Source of the DNA: Desulfosediminicola ganghwensis
GTDB lineage: Bacteria > Desulfobacterota > Desulfobulbia > Desulfobulbales > Desulfocapsaceae
NCBI RefSeq assembly: GCF_005116675.2
Contig: NZ_CP050699.1
Span: 806,001-870,000 of the forward strand
DNA: 64,000 nt
Reading direction: 5' to 3'
Position numbers and translations under genes: made by a program. Positions 1 through 9,585 of this stretch are shown here, piece after piece; the first letter of the stretch is position 1, and every line of letters starts with the position of its first letter. The notes beneath the pieces were generated by a model. That model worked only from the letters and a program-made list of their open reading frames with translations. It had not been told where the DNA came from and made no database searches.

Positions 1-444
1 CTGCACTAAAAAGATACTTGATGCAAACACCTTTGTCCTAGAGCAAACTTGTAAGTATATATAAACATATACATTTTTTCTACAGCAATATAAATTTAAA
101 TTCAGAGAAAGCGAAATAGGGGACATCCATGATAGTTGTATAGTTAATATCTCGGAGTCTCGTCCCTCGCTTACCGGAGGATAATTTTTCGAATTTAACG
201 AAGATATGGGGGGAAAGGGCATTCTCGGACAGCCTCCTAGCGGAAAGCTGCCTCTTTCTGCATTTATGGACATACTACTACGCTACCCCTCTACAATCTC
301 CTGTCAGACTGCCTGACCGGCCGTAGAACGGCCCACGAAAGACATCTGAGCGTCACCTGTTGATGAGATATAAAAGATAATAATTCTGAATAATTTTGAA
401 TCGTGCTTATATTTTAAACTTTACAACTGACAAAGGAGTAAATT
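1..444. other. Non-coding left edge
   Basis: No convincing reading frame is visible. The stretch contains one copy of a short recurring motif (118-133) and a small GGCCGT/ACGGCC inverted repeat at 319-333. The last 40 bases are AT-rich and probably hold the promoter of the gene at 445, but no clear -35/-10 pair can be assigned. Confidence 0.5.
118..133 (+). repeat. Short dispersed motif, copy A
   Basis: The 16-mer AGGGGACATCCATGAT is found here, in slightly altered form at 4270-4296 (internal 6-base duplication) and again at 20149-20164. Its first bases match the GGGGACA start of the RAYT element at 20935, so it may be an isolated left end of a related element. That origin is inferred. Confidence 0.5.
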
Positions 445-723
445 ATGCAAAAAGGAGACAATGTTATCACTGACCACCCCGATAGCAGGTCAAGGGAGTT
501 TGTTCGATCTTACGGTATCGTTCACGAGATCACAAAAGTGGGTGGTGTAATCATCCAAATGGCAGATGGTTCAAGGATCAAGCGGGAGTTCAACTCAGTT
601 GCGGTATACACCCATTCGCCATCAAACTGGGATGAATTATTCAAGCAACAAAAAATCGTATTTCCCCAGCCAAAGCAGCAGATGATGACTCGCAGATCAT
701 CTCAGAATAAACGGCATATTTGA
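445..723 (+). CDS. Small hypothetical protein, 92 aa
   Basis: An AAAGGAG ribosome-binding site lies 6-7 bases before the ATG, which supports real translation. The protein is soluble, with no signal peptide or membrane segment. Residues 1-60 look like a small beta-rich domain (GDNVITDHPDS, then VHEITKVGGVIIQMADGS), reminiscent of short SH3-like or KOW-type barrels. The C-terminal 30 residues are polar and basic, ending in RRSSQNKRHI. I do not recognise the family. It stands alone, with no operon partner. Function unknown. Confidence 0.6.
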   Translation: MQKGDNVITDHPDSRSREFVRSYGIVHEITKVGGVIIQMADGSRIKREFNSVAVYTHSPSNWDELFKQQKIVFPQPKQQMMTRRSSQNKRHI

Positions 724-862
724 TAGCAGACAAAACAAACCTCTAACGATTCACACTCGTTCCAAGGTCCTTACTGATAAGTGTATTTGAAGTATTATTT
801 GTGACAATGTGAGATTGAACATATTCATTCTGCCACAGTAGAATTTGTGAAGAACTAGAAAA

Positions 863-875
863 CGTGGCCTGTCCC
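863..875 (+). repeat. Solo RAYT-type right end
   Basis: CGTGGCCTGTCCC here matches, with one change, the right end CGTGGTCTGTCCCC of the intact RAYT element (21692-21705). It is followed by GAATT, as at 4302-4312. No transposase sequence lies beside it, so it is a stand-alone end or excision scar. Confidence 0.45.
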
Positions 876-1118
876 GAATTGATTTCTACGCAACAGATCC
901 TCTCGCTCAAGCCGCTCCACAATCCTGGGCTGATGCAACTCGGCCTGCCTGGCCTGAAGCTCTGGTTCGTCCAGAAGCGCTTGAAAGGTTTTGGTGAGCC
1001 GACTGTCCCGGACCGGAATCTGAATACCAACCTCCTGAAGACTCGCCGGTATACTCTGGTCATAAAGAATCATTGGATACATCTCTTTTGAACTTGGAAT
1101 ACATAAACAGTAGATCAA
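876..1118 (-). pseudogene. Possible 3'-truncated gene fragment
   Basis: The reverse strand keeps an open frame of about 80 codons with a polar, helix-prone composition (RDSRLTKTFQALLDEPELQ, then PRIVERLEREDLL) that looks more protein-like than the overlapping frames. It runs straight into the RAYT-type end at 863-875, where the natural sequence seems to stop. There is no good ribosome-binding site at the ATG. I cannot name the family. It may be a gene cut by the mobile sequence, or a chance frame. Confidence 0.25.
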
Positions 1119-1151
1119 CCGCTTCTTTCTATAGAAGCGGTTGATCTACTG
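1108..1151 (-). terminator. 18-bp hairpin, likely terminator
   Basis: CAGTAGATCAACCGCTTC and its perfect reverse complement flank an 8-base loop. The hairpin lies 60 bases past the stop of the multiheme cytochrome gene on the minus strand. Read in that direction it is followed by a moderately U-rich tail (TTTATGTATT), so it can act as that gene's terminator. Confidence 0.6.
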
Positions 1152-1209
1152 TCATCGTTATTGTCGATTGGTACCGATCCTTTGCTCTCAGTCAGGGACC
1201 ATTCCTTTT

Positions 1210-4029
1210 CTAGTTAATCGTGAAAGACACTGCATTTGCCATGCCGTCCCAGGTGTAATCGGTTGCCGTTACCCCGGATACGGAAACGTTATAACTGCCT
1301 GTCGGAGTACCTCCTACACCTTTCTTGTTGGGAGCCTCAGTGGCCCATGACACAGAGCTGATACCATCCACATCGGTGGGGCCACTGGTCAGGGAAACGG
1401 TTACCGGCCCCACCACCGAAATATCCACCGTTGCCCCCTCTATGGGAACGCCATCGGCGTCGCTGACCGTTACATAAATCATGATCTCATCGCCCTGGAG
1501 AAAAGTCGTGGTTTCAACAAAAGTGATCTGGGTATTTTTGCCTTTGCCCGTCACCTCCAAGCGACCGATCGGTCCAAGGACAGCACTGCTGTCAAAACTC
1601 TGTCCCGGCGAAAGCGGGGCTGCACAGAGGACGTTGCTGAATTGGGACTCGCAACCCACGGTATACGAAGTGACCTTGTAACAATAGGTCTGTCCGTTGA
1701 TCAGGTTCATATCCGTGAACGTGGTCGCCTTGCCGGTATCAGCGATAAACAGCTCCTTGCCCACCTGGTCGTAATACAGATTGTACCCACTATCGGGATC
1801 ATTGGGGTCGAGTGCGGATGACCAGCCCAACTCCACCTGGTTGCTGGCCGCAACCGCCTGGACAAGCACCGGTATCGGAGCATCACAGGGCAGGGGCGGC
1901 ACACCTACGGAAGCTGCAGTCATCTGATAGGGTGCCGCGGACTTAAGATTCATATTCTGTTTCCAGAGCTGCCAAATGGTATTACCCCAACCGGCAAGGT
2001 TTGCAAACCATGGATCTATCTGCACGACATAGTCACCTGGCGGCAGGGTCAGATTGCCCGTACCGGTGATCTCGTCTCTTAAAAACTCGATATATTCACG
2101 GCTCGTCGTCTGGTAATACAGTGTAATATCCGCCTTGACCGCTCCGGTCGGCACAGCGACAGATACATCATCATAGCCGCCAGCATACTCGGCACTACTG
2201 TAATAATTCGGAGCATCCGCTCCCTGGTCCACCGGGGTCGACAACCTGGCGGCTGCCTCATGTATCCTGAACCCTTTGGGCGGGATACGATTATCTTTGT
2301 ATCTGCCCGTGGCCAGTGCAAAGTGGAAGGATTTCTCCTCCTCGGTCAAGCTCGAGGTCGGCTTCATCTCATACACCAGGCTGTCGTCGTGAATTTCCGT
2401 GGCCTCATCCAGCGGAGCAGGCCACGGCACCCCACTTTCTACCTCGGGAGCGTAAGGGTAGACAAAACCCTTGAAGGTACCGGCGACCGTATCATAGGGA
2501 TTAATCTCCTGGACCAGCCCACCGGCCTCGTCGTAGAAGCGGATGTTGAGGTACATGCGCCGGCCTTCCGGAAAACCCGAAATAAGCTTGTGGCCGGTCT
2601 GGTTTTGCACCTTGAAACTCAGAGTATTGCCGCTTATGGCCGCATCATTGATGGATGCCGCCAACTGCAGCTGCTGCAAGGCTCTGTTTGAACCATCAAT
2701 CAGGCGAACGGGGTCGATCCCCTGGCCCTGGGTGAGATCAAGGGTCAGGATATCCGCCCCCTGGTTCAGCAGGTTTTCGTTGACCGGATCATAGCACGTT
2801 ACCCCTCCATCCTGGCAGTTGGGGTCAGTGGAGGCAAGTACCGCCGTCACCCAGGCATTACCGCCAGTCAGATCGTGGATCGGCTGGCCGCTTAGAGGAT
2901 GCTCCACGCTGCCGTCCGGCCTGTTCACCGCACTTCTCTGGGAGGCAGCTTTGCCAACCCCATCGCGCATATGACAGTCTTGGCATTTGGTGATGTTGTT
3001 ATCCGGGTGGGAAGTGTCATAGTTTTCCGGGGCGTATGGACCGATGCCCGGGGCCCCACCCTGCAGTCCGTAGTCCGAGAGCATGAACTCGGAGAAGGTG
3101 CGCTCGACATGGTAGAAGGAAAAGGCGGAATCTGTCTCGGAAACCAGCGGACCACCCAGGTCGGCGATGGTATCCCCGGGCAGGACACCGCCATCCAGAT
3201 TTGCCAGTATCGGATTGGAGACGTCATGGCAGGTACTGCACATGTATTTCGATTTATGATACCTACTATACAGCATTGGATGGCGACCGTTGGCATCGGC
3301 AAATGGGGCGCGCTTCGCCCTGTTGTCACTGAGAAAATACTGCCCTGAACCATTCTCCTGCCAATTTACCGGAGGACTGTTTAGCGGGTCAAAAAACGGC
3401 AAACCGTCAGCTTGCAGGATGGTGCCGGACAAACGCCTGTCTTCCTCCAGGGTGACCTGTGCCGCAGTTTCCGAGGGAGTAGTGCTGAGATTGGTTTCAT
3501 CCCAGTAGCCGAGCCAGTCGGCATCTTCACGGGAACCATTGAAGGTATCCTCAAAAAACGGATCATACATTGAGTGGCAAACATCACAGTGAACGCCATC
3601 AAAATCGCTGCTGGCCATGGCAGAGCCGTTGGTCGGACCGGACCTGCCCCCCAGCCAGCCCTGGGGAAAATGACAGCGCAGACAGATATCCGTGGCGTTG
3701 GGCCTTTCGATTGCGAATATGGAGTCCTGAGCGCTGACGGTAAGACAGGCCCAGAATAAGAAGTCTCTTGACGCCTGGGCCATCATCGAGCCCTGCCAGT
3801 TATGCCCCGGCTCCACCGCCTGATTGAAACCGCTATGACAATTGAGGCAACGAGTCGGGGCCTCGATGTCAGTAGTATTTTCCGGCGCCGGCTGGGTTCC
3901 CGGCATTCGCACCAGAGGATCTTCTTTTACCCCGATCTCAGACGGAATCGCAGCTTGCGCCCCCAAGGCCCAAGTCAAGACAGTAAATACCATCAATACC
4001 ACAATCGACACTCTCACCACCTTTCCCAT
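1210..4029 (-). CDS. Secreted multiheme cytochrome c with FN3 and Ig-like tail, 939 aa
   Basis: An N-terminal signal peptide (about residues 1-27, ending in GAQA) sends the product out of the cytoplasm. Five CXXCH haem-binding motifs are visible in the first 360 residues: CLNCH (61-65), CLRCH, CDVCH, CSTCH and CQDCH. Then comes a large beta-rich region, a fibronectin type III-like module (about 715-805, with LGWSSALDP and YCYKVTSYTV), and a C-terminal Ig-like module (about 825-939, with GVPIEGATVDISV). The likely role is extracytoplasmic electron transfer, with the FN3/Ig part anchoring or binding a partner. That role is inferred. The gene has a strong AGGAGG-type ribosome-binding site. It stands alone, so its redox partner is unknown. 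Confidence 0.85.
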   Translation of the reverse strand: MGKVVRVSIVVLMVFTVLTWALGAQAAIPSEIGVKEDPLVRMPGTQPAPENTTDIEAPTRCLNCHSGFNQAVEPGHNWQGSMMAQASRDFLFWACLTVSAQDSIFAIERPNATDICLRCHFPQGWLGGRSGPTNGSAMASSDFDGVHCDVCHSMYDPFFEDTFNGSREDADWLGYWDETNLSTTPSETAAQVTLEEDRRLSGTILQADGLPFFDPLNSPPVNWQENGSGQYFLSDNRAKRAPFADANGRHPMLYSRYHKSKYMCSTCHDVSNPILANLDGGVLPGDTIADLGGPLVSETDSAFSFYHVERTFSEFMLSDYGLQGGAPGIGPYAPENYDTSHPDNNITKCQDCHMRDGVGKAASQRSAVNRPDGSVEHPLSGQPIHDLTGGNAWVTAVLASTDPNCQDGGVTCYDPVNENLLNQGADILTLDLTQGQGIDPVRLIDGSNRALQQLQLAASINDAAISGNTLSFKVQNQTGHKLISGFPEGRRMYLNIRFYDEAGGLVQEINPYDTVAGTFKGFVYPYAPEVESGVPWPAPLDEATEIHDDSLVYEMKPTSSLTEEEKSFHFALATGRYKDNRIPPKGFRIHEAAARLSTPVDQGADAPNYYSSAEYAGGYDDVSVAVPTGAVKADITLYYQTTSREYIEFLRDEITGTGNLTLPPGDYVVQIDPWFANLAGWGNTIWQLWKQNMNLKSAAPYQMTAASVGVPPLPCDAPIPVLVQAVAASNQVELGWSSALDPNDPDSGYNLYYDQVGKELFIADTGKATTFTDMNLINGQTYCYKVTSYTVGCESQFSNVLCAAPLSPGQSFDSSAVLGPIGRLEVTGKGKNTQITFVETTTFLQGDEIMIYVTVSDADGVPIEGATVDISVVGPVTVSLTSGPTDVDGISSVSWATEAPNKKGVGGTPTGSYNVSVSGVTATDYTWDGMANAVSFTIN

Positions 4030-4269
4030 AGCCCCTCCTCCTTATGTGGTTGATCAGACGCAGACATCAGCCAGAGCGTTCCCAGGCACACCACACGCTT
4101 GAGAAATGTCAACACCTCCCCCTCGTTGCAAAAAGCTGATGATCTGTCTACACGTTCATCCGGACAGTATGCCTTAATCCTAACACAAAATATACTCCGC
4201 ACAAAGCACGGCGTACTACGCCTTGGAAGCTGGCCGAGCGATTGGCCGCATTCCTCAAGCAGATTGCGA

Positions 4270-4296
4270 GAAATAGGGGACATCCTCATCCATGAT
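4270..4296 (+). repeat. Short dispersed motif, copy B
   Basis: GAAATAGGGGACATCC is followed by TCATCC and ATGAT. This is the same motif as 113-133, with CATCC repeated. A TGTCCCGAATT scar like the one at 870-880 follows directly at 4303-4313. The two halves of the RAYT-type end signal therefore sit side by side without a transposase between them. Confidence 0.45.
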
Positions 4297-4301
4297 AAGT
4301 A

Positions 4302-4529
4302 TTGTCCCGAATTGAATTTGAGCGCAAACTCATAAAGCTGGAAGAAGAACTGGAAAAAGAGCGCAAGAAGTTGAGAAGAGAGGCCGAACGAGAACACAAA
4401 CCGGAAAAGATCGCTGAAAAACGGCGCAAGCTTCAGAGGAAGGTCGATAAAGCCTACCGGAAATTTGACGAAAAGATGGATAAGGAAATCCGTCGCTACC
4501 AAGAAAAGAGAAGGGAAATTACCTGCTGA
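4302..4529 (+). CDS. Charged coiled-coil protein, 5'-truncated?, 75 aa
   Basis: From TTG at 4302 the frame encodes an almost wholly Glu/Lys/Arg-rich helix (LIKLEEELEKERKKLRREAE, later RRKLQRKVDKAYRKFDEKMD) with heptad-like spacing, typical of a coiled coil. An in-frame TAA at 4296 blocks an earlier start, and the first codons are the mobile-element scar TGTCCCGAATT. There is no ribosome-binding site. The best reading is the 3' part of a gene whose start was replaced by mobile sequence. The minus-strand frame over the same bases (4014-4571) is hydrophobic and Phe-rich, the usual look of an antisense shadow. Function unknown. Confidence 0.4.
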   Translation: MSRIEFERKLIKLEEELEKERKKLRREAEREHKPEKIAEKRRKLQRKVDKAYRKFDEKMDKEIRRYQEKRREITC

Positions 4530-4649
4530 AGTCGTTGTTTTCCCGTCTTCTGGCACCAGGGTCGCAGACATTGCTTCCCTGGTGCCCCCTCCTGATACAA
4601 AGGGTCAGACCATACGATATAAACGGGCAAGACCTGTCGACTATCCAGC

Positions 4650-5516
4650 TCAAGCCAATCCTCTGCTTATTTCGGCATAGCCTTTGAGGTGGGAATAATT
4701 ATCCAGGAAGATCTTGACCATCCGTGGGTCGAAATGTTGACCGCTTCCCTGTCTGATCTGGTCCAGCACCCGTTCTTCCGGCCAGGCCTTTTTGTACACC
4801 CTCGGATGAATCAGCGCATCCCACACATCGATCACCGCAAAAATCCGTGCCTCAAGGGGAATCTCGTCACCTTTCAAACCCTGCGGGTAACCGCTGCCAT
4901 CCCATTTTTCATGGTGGCAATAGGGAATGTTCAGGCTGGGAGCAAGAAAGTCAATTTCTGAGAGAATATCGTGTGCTATCTGGGGATGGGTAATCATTTC
5001 CGCCCATTCCTGCTCAGTGAGCTTGCCCGACTTGATCAGGATTTCATCGGGGATACCGATCTTGCCGATATCGTGTAAAAAGGCACCCCGCTCGATGTGC
5101 TTGAGCTCTGCATCGTGGAAATTTCCGGCAAGTTTGGCCATCTCCAGGGTCATGCTGGTTACCCGTTCGGTATGATCCTTGGCCTCCTTATGACGTAAGT
5201 CCATCACCCGCACCCAGCCGGCGATGGTCTGCTCGTAACTCTCCACCAATTTAGAGTTCAACTTGGTGATGTGGTTGATATCCCTTCGGATCAGTAAAAA
5301 CAACAGGATGCCGGTTACCGCGATGAACAGCGAGCCCTTGATCGACTGGGCGGAGGTGATGAGTTCCTTTTTAAAAAAGATGAGATCGACCACAGCGTCC
5401 GACAGGAATATCCAGAGCAAACCAATGACCAGGTATATGGCAACAATTCGGTGTTGAGGTCCCACAATCACTCCTTGGTTCCGTCTAACAAGATTAGGGC
5501 ATGGATAATCACTCAA
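4650..5516 (-). CDS. Membrane HD-GYP-type phosphodiesterase, 288 aa
   Basis: Two membrane segments occupy about residues 22-45 and 60-78. A short coiled linker leads to an HD-GYP domain (about 95-275). The metal-binding HD pair is visible in FLHDIGKIGIPDEIL and the GYP loop in HHEKWDGSGYP. HD-GYP proteins hydrolyse cyclic di-GMP to pGpG or GMP at the membrane's inner face. The sensory input is the small two-helix membrane module, since no periplasmic sensor domain is present. The gene is monocistronic. The signature motifs are intact, so it should be active. The natural start could be slightly downstream of the first ATG. Confidence 0.85.
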   Translation of the reverse strand: MSDYPCPNLVRRNQGVIVGPQHRIVAIYLVIGLLWIFLSDAVVDLIFFKKELITSAQSIKGSLFIAVTGILLFLLIRRDINHITKLNSKLVESYEQTIAGWVRVMDLRHKEAKDHTERVTSMTLEMAKLAGNFHDAELKHIERGAFLHDIGKIGIPDEILIKSGKLTEQEWAEMITHPQIAHDILSEIDFLAPSLNIPYCHHEKWDGSGYPQGLKGDEIPLEARIFAVIDVWDALIHPRVYKKAWPEERVLDQIRQGSGQHFDPRMVKIFLDNYSHLKGYAEISRGLA

Positions 5517-6088
5517 TTACAACATAATGGAGACAGCCTGAAGACGGATTCATATCCATTAAAGTATAATAAATTCCATTGGTGTTCAAATCCAGCCGGA
5601 TATTGTCTCAACAGCAGACCTCAAACCTTTCCGGGTTGGTGCGTGCCGTAACCTGGGCGGCAAAATGAAGTGGAAAAAACGCTGGGCAAAGTCTGTACCA
5701 TGCTTCTGCTTCTGGCGCCGGCGGGTGGCCTTTTCGGGGATAGTCGTAAATTGCAGTCCGGTGAAAAATGTTTAACTTCCAGCAATGGTATTTTGAGATG
5801 CACCTGCAGAGTATTCTCCATCAATAATTCAGTAACAATTGAAGCTTAATAGGAATGTATGGATATTGATTGTCGAATCCCGGCGTTTGGAGACAATACC
5901 ATGTCGCAACACAGCAACAATGGTTTGAAAGCTGCTTATTTTTCTCATCACATTGTCAGAATCATCTGGTGATATAAAGTTCGTGCAGTGCCGAATCCGC
6001 TTGCTGGCTCAATTGACAGAGTTGATATTGCCAAGAGCAGTCCAGGGTGAAATCGGATGAACGATTCAAATTCAACCAAGTGTAAACA
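5517..6088. other. Intergenic region, no gene seen
   Basis: About 570 bases between two divergent genes. No long frame with a ribosome-binding site is present. An 11-codon frame, ATG at 6057 to TGA at 6090-6092, ends by overlapping the TTG start of the histidine kinase and may act as a leader. Confidence 0.4.
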
Positions 6089-8173
6089 TTGAGTACTACA
6101 ATCACTTCTCATTCCGCTCGTGATGAATATTTCTACCTCCTGGAAAATTTGGATAAAGTAGAGAGAGCACTGCGGAAGTCCGAGGATTTTGAGGACACAA
6201 TCGGCGAAGTACTGGATACCTTACTCTCCATTTTTGAAAGTGATCGAGCCTGGCTGCTTTACCCCTGTGATCCGGCAACTCCCACCTGGAGTGTGCCGAT
6301 GGAAAGGACGCGGGAAGGCTATCCCGGAGCATTGCAGAGAGGGAAAGAGATCCCCACCCAGCCAGATGTGAGAAATGTATTCGAAGCTGCATTAAATTCT
6401 GAGGATCCGGTGTCGTATGACAGCGCGTCGAAACGCCAAGTGCCGAATTATGTGGCGAAACAGTATGATGTCAAGTCACAGATAACCACTGCCATTATCC
6501 CCAAAATTGGCAAACCCTGGCTGTTGGGAATGCATCAGTGTTCCCACGAACGGATCTGGACCCCAAAAGATAAACAGCTTTTTCAAGAGGTAGGCCGGAG
6601 GCTGGCCGATGCCTTGAATACTCTTCTTGCCCTTCGTCACTTAAAGGAGAGCGAGGAGAAATATCGGTTGCTGGTGGAAAACCAGACGGATCTCGTGGTC
6701 AAGGTTGACTTGGAGGGCAGGTTTCATTTCGTCAGCCATTCGTATTGTGAGATGTTCGGCAAGGAAGAGGGCGAGCTACTGGGGCAGCAGTTCATGCCTA
6801 TGGTGCATGAAGGCGACCGAGAGCAGACTGCGAAAGCGATGGAGGCACTTTGGGTTCCGCCCCATACAGCCTATATGGAACAACGGGCTATGACCAAGGA
6901 TGGCTGGCGGTGGCTGGCGTGGGTTGACACTGCGGTTTTGGATGAAGGTGGTGAGGTGCAGTCAATAATCGGGGTCGGCCGGGATATTACGGCCCAGAAA
7001 GAAGCCGAAGAGGAGCAAAGGAAACTGCAGGATAAGCTTTTGCAGGCTGAAAAGCTGGAATCTATCGGTCGACTGGCCGGGGGAGTCGCGCACGACTTTA
7101 ACAATATGCTAGGAGCCATTCTCGGCTATTCAGAACTGGCGCTCAGCGAGGTCAAGCCTGGTACCAAACTGCACCAACACTTGTTGCAGATTCATAAGGC
7201 GTCGGAACGTTCGATCGATTTAACACGGCAGCTGCTCGGTTTTGCCCGTAAACAGACCTTTTCTCCCAAACCGCTCAAGGTAAACGATACCATCCAGGGG
7301 GGGCTTAAGATCCTCACCCGCCTCATCGGTGAGGAGATCGAGCTGATCTGGGCACCCGGGTCCGATAATTGGCAGGTCAGGGCTGATCCGGGCCAGATCG
7401 ACCAGATTATGGCCAATCTTTTAATCAATGGCCGAGATGCAATCAACGGCATCGGCAAGATCATCATCTCCACCGAGGGCGTTGACCTGCAAAAGGGTGA
7501 TTGCCGGAACCGGCCAGCCGTCAAGCCCGGCCAATATGTCTGTATCTCCGTAAAAGATAATGGCGCCGGCATTGACGTGGAAACGTTGCCCCACGTTTTT
7601 GATCCGTTCTATACCACCAAGCCGGTGGGCGAGGGGACAGGCCTTGGGTTGGCCACGGTCTACGGGATTGTAATGCAGAATGATGGCTTTATCGAGGTGG
7701 AAAGCGAACCCGGGGCCGGCACCACCTTTCTCGTTTACCTCCCGCGATACCTGGGATGCGACTCGGCTGAGATAATGGTTCCCGAAAAGGATGAATCATA
7801 TAAGGGGCAGGAGGTGATCATGGTGGTGGAGGATGATCCGCTCATCCTTGAGTTAGCGTGCAACGTGCTTACCGGACTGGGCTATGAGTGTTTGCCGGCC
7901 AATAAGCCCTCGGAGGCCCTGTATATAGCGGAAACGCATGCCGGCCCGATTGATCTGCTGCTTACCGATGTGGTTATGCCGGAGATGAACGGCCGTGAGC
8001 TCTCCAAGCGATTTCTCTCCCTACACCCCGGCAGCAAGTGTCTGTTTATGTCCGGCTACGACTCCGATGTCGTCGCCCATCGGGGGATTCTGGACCAGGA
8101 GATCAATTTTATCCAAAAACCCTTTTCCATAAATGAATTGGCCAATAAATTGCGGGAGATCTTCTCCAAATAG
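6089..8173 (+). CDS. Hybrid sensor histidine kinase (GAF-PAS-HisKA-HATPase-REC), 694 aa
   Basis: A soluble sensor kinase. Order: GAF-like sensor (about 25-170), PAS (about 185-305, with VDLEGRFHFVSHSYCEMFG), HisKA with the phospho-accepting His in GVAHDFNNMLG (about 335), and HATPase with DNGAGID (about 490) and GTGLGLATVYGIV (about 516). A C-terminal receiver follows, with its Asp in LLLTDVVMPEMNG (about 628). There is no membrane segment, so it senses a cytoplasmic signal. The start is TTG; no ATG in frame fits better. The start overlaps the stop of a short upstream frame, which suggests translational coupling. No response regulator gene is adjacent, so phosphotransfer probably goes to the fused receiver and then to an unlinked partner. 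Confidence 0.88.
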   Translation: MSTTITSHSARDEYFYLLENLDKVERALRKSEDFEDTIGEVLDTLLSIFESDRAWLLYPCDPATPTWSVPMERTREGYPGALQRGKEIPTQPDVRNVFEAALNSEDPVSYDSASKRQVPNYVAKQYDVKSQITTAIIPKIGKPWLLGMHQCSHERIWTPKDKQLFQEVGRRLADALNTLLALRHLKESEEKYRLLVENQTDLVVKVDLEGRFHFVSHSYCEMFGKEEGELLGQQFMPMVHEGDREQTAKAMEALWVPPHTAYMEQRAMTKDGWRWLAWVDTAVLDEGGEVQSIIGVGRDITAQKEAEEEQRKLQDKLLQAEKLESIGRLAGGVAHDFNNMLGAILGYSELALSEVKPGTKLHQHLLQIHKASERSIDLTRQLLGFARKQTFSPKPLKVNDTIQGGLKILTRLIGEEIELIWAPGSDNWQVRADPGQIDQIMANLLINGRDAINGIGKIIISTEGVDLQKGDCRNRPAVKPGQYVCISVKDNGAGIDVETLPHVFDPFYTTKPVGEGTGLGLATVYGIVMQNDGFIEVESEPGAGTTFLVYLPRYLGCDSAEIMVPEKDESYKGQEVIMVVEDDPLILELACNVLTGLGYECLPANKPSEALYIAETHAGPIDLLLTDVVMPEMNGRELSKRFLSLHPGSKCLFMSGYDSDVVAHRGILDQEINFIQKPFSINELANKLREIFSK

Positions 8174-8338
8174 CCGACAATCAGGTTCCCTCTGTCAGCT
8201 TGCACTTTTGTCTCTGCTCCGATTCAGGTGGCAACTGTCCCGAGTGCCGGCTGGGATCGGAGCAAAGTGGCTTGAGCTGGGCGCCAGTTTTGTTGTCGCA
8301 GAGTCACACTGCAGGGAGCATGAAAAGCGCAACGCCGG

Positions 8339-9259
8339 TCAGGCCTTTTTTTTCAACTTCCCATGGAGGGCCTCGATGTGTTCCGGGCCGATGCCGCAGC
8401 AGCCCCCTATGATCGTCGCGCCCAACCGGCACCACTCCTCAGCGAATGCGAGATAGCCGGCCGGGTCAAGCTCCTGGCGGATCTCCAGGATAGCGGTATT
8501 TGCCTGAGCATCTTGTAGTTGCGGCGGGAAGGCGTTAGCGTAAGCGCCGATCGGCCTGGTCAGGCCGAGGCGCTGCAATTCACGGGAGGTGGCCGTAATT
8601 GCCGGGGGCATGACTTCAGGTTGGCTGCAGTTAAAGAGGATGGCCCCGGCGCCACGCTCTGCCGCTACTCGTACCGCCTCCACCACAGTCTCCCCCGAGC
8701 GCAATCGGGGCGTGGCATCTTCTGCTTGATCGCTCTCGAGAAGGGTATAGGCCGCCCAGAGTGGCCGATTATCGTGGCGAAGTACGCTGGCAACCACCTC
8801 GAACTCTGCGATTGAACTCAGGGTCTCGGCCAGCCAGAGATCGACATAGGGGCTGAGCGCCTCAACAAGCACAGCCGATAGCGATTGCGCCCGTTCCGCG
8901 ACAAAGAGGTCGGGCAGGTACGAGCCGAACAGTGGCGGCAAGGAGCCGGCCACGCGGCAGCCGAACTTGGTGGCGGCTTCAAAGGCCAGCTGTCCCGAGA
9001 GTGCGGCCAGCCTGGCGCCATCTTGGGCAAACCGTTCCTCACCGATATGGAACGGCACCACGGCGTAACTGTTGGTGGTCAGGATCTCACTACCGGCGGC
9101 GGCAAACTGCTCATGGGCTTCGCGTACCATCTCCGGTGCCTCCATCAGTGCCAGTGCCGACCATTCGGGTTGCTGAAACGGTGCGCCCATTGCCTTGAGC
9201 TGCCGGCCCATGCCGCCGTCGAGCAGGGTGATTCCAGAGGTGGAGGTGGTCTCGATCAT
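8339..9259 (-). CDS. mmuM: Homocysteine S-methyltransferase, 306 aa
   Basis: Moves a methyl group from S-methylmethionine (or SAM) to homocysteine to make methionine, in the cytoplasm. Family signatures are present: LLDGGMGRQL near the N-terminus, then the zinc-binding Cys in FNCSQPE (about 210) and the Cys pair in IIGGCCGIGPEHI (about 284-296). The length is right for the stand-alone enzyme. The product ends with a Lys-rich KLKKKA tail. It is monocistronic, with 235 non-coding bases upstream. I looked there for a SAM- or B12-type riboswitch and could not support one. It could use a different methyl donor, as family members vary. Confidence 0.85.
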   Translation of the reverse strand: MIETTSTSGITLLDGGMGRQLKAMGAPFQQPEWSALALMEAPEMVREAHEQFAAAGSEILTTNSYAVVPFHIGEERFAQDGARLAALSGQLAFEAATKFGCRVAGSLPPLFGSYLPDLFVAERAQSLSAVLVEALSPYVDLWLAETLSSIAEFEVVASVLRHDNRPLWAAYTLLESDQAEDATPRLRSGETVVEAVRVAAERGAGAILFNCSQPEVMPPAITATSRELQRLGLTRPIGAYANAFPPQLQDAQANTAILEIRQELDPAGYLAFAEEWCRLGATIIGGCCGIGPEHIEALHGKLKKKA

Positions 9260-9585
9260 GTCTGATTATCCTTGTTGGTGGGAGAAGGGGCGTCGCCCAT
9301 GTAGGCACTCCCATTGTGTTAAAGCGTCCCATCGCCTCCAGGGCGATTTTGATGCCTGCGGTTTCTACCTGGTTACCTCACTTGACTGTTGCCCCGGAGG
9401 GTGCCTGGCTTACAATATTATCACACATTGTTCTCTGTCGAGGACAGTTGAAATTCTTCCCTGATGAGTGAACCAAATCCCCCCAGAGGTGTCTAATGAA
9501 ACGAAAAATTGTGTTGCTGGCAACAGCGAAACAAGAAGAGTTACCCGACGTTCAATATATTGGTTACAAAGTCGTCCATCACATG

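Noticed and set aside
2899-3348. 149-codon plus-strand frame
   Set aside because: Lies inside the multiheme cytochrome gene on the other strand, without a ribosome-binding site.
4014-4571. 185-codon minus-strand frame
   Set aside because: Phe/Leu-rich mirror of the coiled-coil coding sequence on the plus strand and overlapping the cytochrome start; typical shadow.
9260-9480. Possible SAM, SAH or cobalamin riboswitch before the homocysteine methyltransferase gene
   Set aside because: Some paired stretches exist, but none of the conserved core sequences of these riboswitches could be found; a covariance-model search would decide.
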